Source: Bacteroidota bacterium
GTDB taxonomy: Bacteria; Bacteroidota; Bacteroidia; Cytophagales; Cyclobacteriaceae
Length of the DNA: 64,000 bases
Assembly: GCA_023428695.1 (NCBI GenBank)
Contig: JAEYWY010000025.1
Location: 1-64,000 of the forward strand
Direction: 5' to 3'
Shown: in pieces, positions 59,431 to 64,000 of the stretch
Layout: each line of letters opens with the position of its first letter
How positions within the stretch are numbered: the first letter of the stretch is position 1
The notes under the pieces: generated by a model
The model's input: the letters and a program-made list of their open reading frames with translations, nothing else
The model's database searches: none
What the model was told of the DNA's origin: nothing
Made by a program: the position numbers and the translations under genes

Positions 59431-60315
59431 CTATTCAACCGTCAGATAGGGCCGGATTTTCCGGAACGTAACAGAATCCAAGTTTTCGATGCGGACAAGA
59501 TCCTCAATTGAAACATAGTTTCCATGGTTAAATCGATAGGCCACAATAGAGCCGGCCTGCCGGGGAGAAATATAGGGATGACCCGCTATATCCTGACGGC
59601 CGGCTGTGTTAATATTGATCTTTTTCGGCTGAAAATCAGGGTTTATGAAACAATGACGCCTCAATTCGGCAATTCTCGCGGAATCCATGGCATACACCTC
59701 GCCCAACTGCTCCAGTCGGACAAATCCGCCCAGTGCCTCGCGGTAGCGGATGATCCGGAGCGAAAGCTTGTCCCCAATCCCCCGAATCGCCTTTAATTGC
59801 GCGGTATCTGTAGTATTAATATCAAATAAGCGGATCTGGATTCGTGATCTATCCGATTGGCGGGGATGTCCGTATTTCTTTACCTGCTTTTCATAACCCG
59901 GTACCTCCAGGAATGGGTGAAGTCGCTGATAAAGAGTACTGTCTATTCCATAAATCCTTTTGAAGTCCTCTTTTACGCGAAATGAACCTCCATTTTCACG
60001 AAAACGGTTAATCCTTGCTGCAACCGAAGGCGGGATTCCAAGTCGTCGCATGTCGTCTACGGAAACGCGATTTGGATCAAAATAAAAAAGCGTTTCAGCC
60101 ACAACCGTGGAAGCGGGCTTGAAAAGCGCAACAAGGCTATCCAGACGTTGGAAATCTCCCGGGTCAGAATATGTCCCCATACTTCTTTGATAAGCCTGAT
60201 AGAGTGGTGCCGAAAATATGAATACGATTGTCAATGGCAGAAGCAAAAGGAAGCCATTACTCTGGGCACGTGAAAATCCAACCTGGCGGTACAGCCAACG
60301 GTAAATGAAAAACAT
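59431..60315 (-). CDS. Membrane-anchored helix-hairpin-helix protein (ComEA-like repeats)
   Basis: A 294-residue protein with one N-terminal membrane helix (about 20-40, GFLLLLPLTIVFIFSAPLY) and three HhH units: FDPNRVSVDDMRRLGIPPSVAARINRFRENGG (about 80-110), FDINTTDTAQLKAIRGIGDKLSLRIIRYREALGG (about 165-200) and ININTAGRQDIAGHPYISPRQAGSIVAYRFNHGN (about 235-270). HhH units bind DNA non-specifically. The family is widespread in Bacteroidota, usually called a ComEA-like helix-hairpin-helix protein; a role in DNA uptake is possible but untested. Confidence 0.88.
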   Translation of the reverse strand: MFFIYRWLYRQVGFSRAQSNGFLLLLPLTIVFIFSAPLYQAYQRSMGTYSDPGDFQRLDSLVALFKPASTVVAETLFYFDPNRVSVDDMRRLGIPPSVAARINRFRENGGSFRVKEDFKRIYGIDSTLYQRLHPFLEVPGYEKQVKKYGHPRQSDRSRIQIRLFDINTTDTAQLKAIRGIGDKLSLRIIRYREALGGFVRLEQLGEVYAMDSARIAELRRHCFINPDFQPKKININTAGRQDIAGHPYISPRQAGSIVAYRFNHGNYVSIEDLVRIENLDSVTFRKIRPYLTVE

Positions 60316-60554
60316 AACTGCTAACGGTTTAAATTCTATCCGAAGATAGCATAACCCAACCCATGAGAAAAGTCAGTTTGTTTTTCTGATTCCGCTCAGG
60401 CGTTTTGCACAGAGAATCGCGTTTTTTTACCGATCAGTTTGAACTTCCAAAAGCGAAATTGTTGTATTTGGAGAGAAGAAGCAAAACCTACGCGGCCAGC
60501 CGTCGTAAAAGGAGCAGCCCGCTTCCGGGAAAACTATTTATACTGATTCTAAAT

Positions 60555-60569
60555 TATCGGATACCGATA
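60555..60569. promoter_or_regulatory. 15-bp palindrome TATCGG-ATA-CCGATA before hemA
   Basis: A perfect 6-3-6 inverted repeat, 31 bp upstream of the hemA -7 element and so near the -35 to -45 region. TTTTT follows the hairpin, so a transcription terminator for upstream readthrough is an alternative reading. Confidence 0.4.
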
Positions 60570-60599
60570 GTTTTTAAGGTTTGATTTTCCAACTGGATT

Positions 60600-60607
60600 T
60601 ACATTTG
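60600..60607 (+). promoter_or_regulatory. -7 element TACATTTG of hemA
   Basis: An exact TAnnTTTG match with TTTG about 16 bp upstream. It ends 8 bases before ATG 60616, so the hemA mRNA should be leaderless or have only one to three leader bases. Confidence 0.55.
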
Positions 60608-60615
60608 TAGTTCTG

Positions 60616-61878
60616 ATGACACCGAATTTTAAAGCGCTCGTTCTTACTTACAAGACCGCCCCTGTATCGATCAGGGAACAGGTTTCACTAACCGAAACGA
60701 CAGGAAAGCAATTACTTCAGTTTCTTCGGGAGTACACGAGTGCGACGGATGTCCTGGTGGTATCCACCTGCAACCGGACCGAGATTTACTACAACGCCGA
60801 AAAGGATTACACCATTGAAATTTTTACCGGATTGTCATTCGTAAAGAAACTTTCGAATGGTTATCAGGATTATTTTCAACGTCTTGAGGGCGCGAACGCT
60901 ATTGAACACCTTTTTGAGGTAGCCATCGGGTTGGACGCGCAGGTTATCGGTGACCTTCAGATTTCGGGGCAGGTAAAAAGCGCCTACCAATGGAGCGCCG
61001 ACGAGAATATGGCAGGACCATTCCTGCACCGTCTCATGCATACCATTTTCTTTGTTAACAAACGCGTTGTCCAGGAAACTGCGTTCCGTGATGGTGCAGC
61101 TTCTATTTCCTATGCAGCAAAGGAGCTTGCCGAAGACCTCACAAGTAACGTACGGAACCCGAAAGTACTTGTGCTGGGCGTTGGTGAAATCGGTCAGGAT
61201 GTATGCCTGAATTTCCAGAAGTCGCGGCTGGAAAATGTCACAATTCTAAATCGTACCGTTGAAAAGGCTGCGAAACTTGCTGAAAAGACGGGATATAATT
61301 ACGGTGGACTTGATCTGCTGGAAACAGAGCTAAAACAAGCTGATGTAATCATCAGTTCGGTGTCGGGAACTGAGCCGTTGATCACACGTGAGATGGTCAG
61401 CAGACTAAATATCGTTTCACATAAGTTTTTTATAGACCTGTCTATGCCACGCAGCATAGAACCGTCGGTGGATGAACTGCATGGTGCGCTTGTTTTCAAC
61501 CTTGACGACATTCAGGAGAAAACAAATGAAACCGTTGAGAAACGGAAAGCATCAATTCCGCAAGTACGGGCACTCATTACGGAGGCAATGGCCGAGTTCG
61601 AAGACTGGTCGAAGGAAATGATCGTCTCTCCGACGATTCAGAAACTCAAACAAACGCTCGAACAAATTCGCAAAGAAGAGTTATCGCGTTTCATCAAGAA
61701 TGCAAAACCGGAAGAGATTCGGAAACTTGATGAGATGAGTCGCTCACTGATGCAGAAAATTCTGAAGTATCCGGTACTGCAACTGAAAGCTGCATGCAAG
61801 CGTGGCGAAGCCGATACATTGTCCGAAATCCTGCACGACCTCTTCAATCTTGAGCGTCAGCCCGAAGAGAAAAAGTAA
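60616..61878 (+). CDS. hemA: Glutamyl-tRNA reductase HemA
   Basis: A 420-residue GluTR, the first committed enzyme of C5 tetrapyrrole synthesis, reducing glutamyl-tRNA to glutamate-1-semialdehyde. The catalytic Cys is in VVSTCNRTEIYY (near residue 51). VIGDLQISGQVKSAY, an NADPH-binding segment LVLGVGEIGQDVCLNF (near residue 192) and the C-terminal dimerisation helix (about 320-410) are present. No other hem gene is adjacent. Demand fits the haem proteins in the window (globin, NnrS-like, cytochrome c). Confidence 0.95.
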   Translation: MTPNFKALVLTYKTAPVSIREQVSLTETTGKQLLQFLREYTSATDVLVVSTCNRTEIYYNAEKDYTIEIFTGLSFVKKLSNGYQDYFQRLEGANAIEHLFEVAIGLDAQVIGDLQISGQVKSAYQWSADENMAGPFLHRLMHTIFFVNKRVVQETAFRDGAASISYAAKELAEDLTSNVRNPKVLVLGVGEIGQDVCLNFQKSRLENVTILNRTVEKAAKLAEKTGYNYGGLDLLETELKQADVIISSVSGTEPLITREMVSRLNIVSHKFFIDLSMPRSIEPSVDELHGALVFNLDDIQEKTNETVEKRKASIPQVRALITEAMAEFEDWSKEMIVSPTIQKLKQTLEQIRKEELSRFIKNAKPEEIRKLDEMSRSLMQKILKYPVLQLKAACKRGEADTLSEILHDLFNLERQPEEKK

Positions 61879-61895
61879 AAGCTGACAAGATACTG

Positions 61896-62936
61896 TCAGG
61901 CCGCCATGCCGGATGTTTTTCTGATGCGCGATGGCGACCATCCAAACTGCTTTTTGAAAGCCGTGGAGAAATGATTGGGATTCTTGTATCCTGTACATGC
62001 TGCGGCTTCAGTAACACTCATGTTCCTGTTCTCCATCAACGCGCGGGCGTGTTGCATCCTCAGGCGATGGATATAACCAAAAATCGTTTCACCAAAACTC
62101 TCCCTGAATCCCTTTTTGAGTTTGAACTCATTCACGCCAAACATCCTGGACAGTGATTTAAGCGAATGGTTGCCGCAAAAGTTATTATCGAGGTATTCTT
62201 TCAGCTGATTAAAGACAGTCCGATCCGACAACGTCATAACCGGATCAGGCTTCATCGTTGCGGAATGGTATTGATCGAGTTGCCAGGCGGTAAGTTCAAG
62301 CGCCCAAGCTTCAACCAGCAAATTTCCCAACGGCCCCGACATACGACAAGTCATAATCTCCTGCATGACCCGGCGCATTGCCGGTGTAATCGCCAGGCCG
62401 GACTCTCCGCCAAGTACAGGTTCCCTTTTGTCAATCTTCAACCGCAGCTCGTCACACCACGAGATTCCTGTGAGTATATCGATAAAGTACGTGCGGTCAA
62501 AAGCAAGATGAAGCAACTTTAGGGGCTCCGATCCTGCTTCAATGAAGTGATCGTCATACACAACAGGTTTGTAAATGAAATTTTGTTTGCCCTCGGTTAA
62601 TAAACGATGGTAGCCAATATCATTAAAAGCCGAATCAACTTTCCCGCTCACAACGAAACAACTATTCACCGTCTGGCATTGCTGCGGATCAGTATGTTTG
62701 ATGTGGATATTTTTTTCAAGGTTCGCTGAGAAGTGCGTAACGGTTAACATTGGCAGTTTTACCGATTCAATTTGGATAGTACCCCAGTCACCCCCCAGGG
62801 TATACCCCTTCTGCGGCGTGTGCGAGCCGGAACCTTTTCCTAAAAGAAATGAATAATCCAGGGAAACAAAATTCCCGGTTTGCTTTGGCATCTGTGAAAC
62901 GAAATAGGATGCTGGATATACGGCTCCGGCCGACAT
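61896..62936 (-). CDS. AraC-family transcriptional regulator
   Basis: A 346-residue regulator. The C-terminal AraC DNA-binding domain (about 240-340) has two HTH units: HSLKSLSRMFGVNEFKLKKGFRESFG and the signature MSVTEAAACTGYKNPNHFSTAFKKQFGWSPSRIRK. The N-terminal 230 residues resemble the ligand-binding part of PchR-type siderophore regulators in layout, but I cannot confirm a ligand. It diverges from the di-haem cytochrome gene, with about 105 bp between, and may control it. Confidence 0.9.
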   Translation of the reverse strand: MSAGAVYPASYFVSQMPKQTGNFVSLDYSFLLGKGSGSHTPQKGYTLGGDWGTIQIESVKLPMLTVTHFSANLEKNIHIKHTDPQQCQTVNSCFVVSGKVDSAFNDIGYHRLLTEGKQNFIYKPVVYDDHFIEAGSEPLKLLHLAFDRTYFIDILTGISWCDELRLKIDKREPVLGGESGLAITPAMRRVMQEIMTCRMSGPLGNLLVEAWALELTAWQLDQYHSATMKPDPVMTLSDRTVFNQLKEYLDNNFCGNHSLKSLSRMFGVNEFKLKKGFRESFGETIFGYIHRLRMQHARALMENRNMSVTEAAACTGYKNPNHFSTAFKKQFGWSPSRIRKTSGMAA

Positions 62937-63041
62937 AGGTTGCCGAAAACGCTCCCGTTGCCGTAGATTTTTATCCGTCTCGCGTAGTCTCCCGCGTTCG
63001 CGTTTGCCGTATCAGGCTCTTGTACAATTCAGATAATTGAT

Positions 63042-63917
63042 ATGATTAAAAAAATCCTCAAAGGTGTTTTGATTGTTTTGGGAGCCGTCATATTGTTCGG
63101 CGTGGGCTTCTATGTGAAAGCTTACATCAGCACGGAAAGCAGGCTCGACACGCGGTATGCCGTTACGCCGCAAACGCTTTATATCACGCCCGATTCCGCG
63201 ATGCTCTCCAAAGGGAAACGTCTCGCCTCTGTAAAGGGATGTATGGAGTGTCACGGCGCTGACCTGAGCGGGAAAATCATGCACAGTGACTTCATGCTGG
63301 GACGCCTCGTTTCTGCGAACCTCACCAAGGGCAAAGGCGGTCTTTCCACAGACTACGGCGTTCGCGACTGGGTTCTCGCCCTTAAGCATGGGATCCGCCG
63401 GGATGGCACACCGCTTATCTTTATGCCGTCGCATGAGTTCTATTTGTTAAGTGAATACGACATGAAGTCAATCATTGCATACTGCTCAACGGTACCACCA
63501 GTGGACAACGAGTTGCCCGAAATAAGACTTGGTCCGATGGTGAGAGTACTCTCAGACCTGGGCAAGTTTCCACTGATTCCAGCGGAAATGCTCGACCATG
63601 ATCATCAGCTTATAAGCAACGTTAAGGAAGAAGTATCTGTGGTATTTGGAAAATACCTCGCGACATCGTGTTCGGGTTGTCATAAGGAAACCATGAAGGG
63701 TGGCGAAGCCCTCGCGCCGGGGCTTCCGGTGGTTGCTGATATTTCATCAACGGGTAATCCGGGCAAATGGACCGAAGACCAATGGATAACAACATTGCGG
63801 ACAGGCGTTACACCTGAAGGGAAGATATTGAAACCGGAGGAAATGCCATGGCCAATGGCGAAGGACCTGACCGATGTCGAACTCAAGGCGCTGCGCAAGT
63901 ATTTAAACACGCTCTAG
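63042..63917 (+). CDS. Membrane-anchored di-haem cytochrome c
   Basis: A 291-residue protein with an uncleaved N-terminal helix (ILKGVLIVLGAVILFGVGFYV) and two c-type haem sites: CMECH (near residue 67) and CSGCH (near residue 209). Distal Met ligands are likely in the segments IFMPSH and EEMPWPM. The layout matches the electron-transfer cytochromes of alcohol or sugar dehydrogenase systems; no dehydrogenase is adjacent. It diverges from the AraC-type gene and is followed by a terminator. Confidence 0.9.
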   Translation: MIKKILKGVLIVLGAVILFGVGFYVKAYISTESRLDTRYAVTPQTLYITPDSAMLSKGKRLASVKGCMECHGADLSGKIMHSDFMLGRLVSANLTKGKGGLSTDYGVRDWVLALKHGIRRDGTPLIFMPSHEFYLLSEYDMKSIIAYCSTVPPVDNELPEIRLGPMVRVLSDLGKFPLIPAEMLDHDHQLISNVKEEVSVVFGKYLATSCSGCHKETMKGGEALAPGLPVVADISSTGNPGKWTEDQWITTLRTGVTPEGKILKPEEMPWPMAKDLTDVELKALRKYLNTL

Positions 63918-63942
63918 CGAATAAAACGCATCATTCTGCAAC

Positions 63943-63975
63943 TAATCCCGGCCTTAGTGTCGGGATTTTTTTTGA
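63943..63975 (+). terminator. Terminator of the cytochrome c gene
   Basis: AATCCCG pairs with CGGGATT around a 10-base loop, followed by TTTTTT. Confidence 0.85.
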
Positions 63976-64000
63976 ACCGGCGAACTGTTTCTTCGCAACC

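Noticed and set aside
1..64000. CRISPR array, integrase, transposase or phage genes
   Set aside because: No regularly spaced repeats and no such protein were seen; tRNA genes here are not followed by integrases.

Overview
The window comes from a chromosome of a Bacteroidota bacterium, most likely Cytophagales or a relative. The evidence is mutually supporting: many genes follow the Bacteroidota promoter form TAnnTTTG with no Shine-Dalgarno site; there is a secreted protein with a type IX secretion (T9SS) C-terminal sorting domain; beta-barrel receptors have carboxypeptidase-like N-terminal domains; and there are LytS/LytTR-type regulators, a DUF2490 protein, a GxxExxY protein and a eukaryote-type (GSII) glutamine synthetase. 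I see no prophage, transposase or CRISPR array.

Layout. 0-3 kb: tRNA-Asn, then a small membrane protein / winged-helix regulator / CreD operon with two copies of one promoter-operator. 3-4.5 kb: a GxxExxY nuclease-fold gene bracketed by inverted AATCC-type repeats, then tRNA-Pro (anticodon AGG). 4.5-8.1 kb: a secreted carboxypeptidase-like protein, an ArsR-type regulator, a YjjG-type nucleotidase and pyrroline-5-carboxylate dehydrogenase. 8.1-8.76 kb is non-coding and unexplained. 8.76-13 kb: NAD salvage (pncA-pncB), a CLC antiporter probably of the fluoride type, and a DUF2490 protein.

13-23 kb looks like a low-oxygen / nitrosative-stress region. It holds a B12-dependent ribonucleotide reductase, a cysteine-rich TIM-barrel-like protein of unknown function, queD-nadB-nadA behind a truncated haemoglobin, and two NnrS/haem-copper-like membrane proteins. 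Four FNR-like palindromes (TGAT-N4-ATCA) lie in the promoter regions of these units, so a CRP/FNR-family regulator probably controls them together.

23-33.5 kb: a lactonase-type propeller, an HtrA-like protease, a DEAD-box helicase, a DPP-IV-like peptidase, a phosphotriesterase-like lactonase, an SMP-30 protein, tRNA-Ala and a LytTR two-component pair. 33.7-47 kb: a large outer-membrane receptor with an unusual C-terminal extension, a CotH/lamin-tail T9SS protein, cutC, a glycosylasparaginase, an NlpC/P60 lipoprotein, a GlcD-type oxidase, a DUF1080 lipoprotein and asnB.

47-54.5 kb is a nitrogen-assimilation block: an OmpW-like protein, two ammonium transporters of different subfamilies, a porin and glnA (GSII). 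Each amt gene is preceded by the same pair of palindromic operators, spaced exactly 53 bp, which is the strongest candidate here for an undescribed regulatory system. The porin-glnA unit has a structured leader with a possible 11-codon leader peptide. 54.7-64 kb: a SET-domain protein, a 1340-residue SF1 helicase with a very long insert and nuclease-like C-terminus, a helix-hairpin-helix membrane protein, hemA, an AraC regulator and a di-haem cytochrome c.
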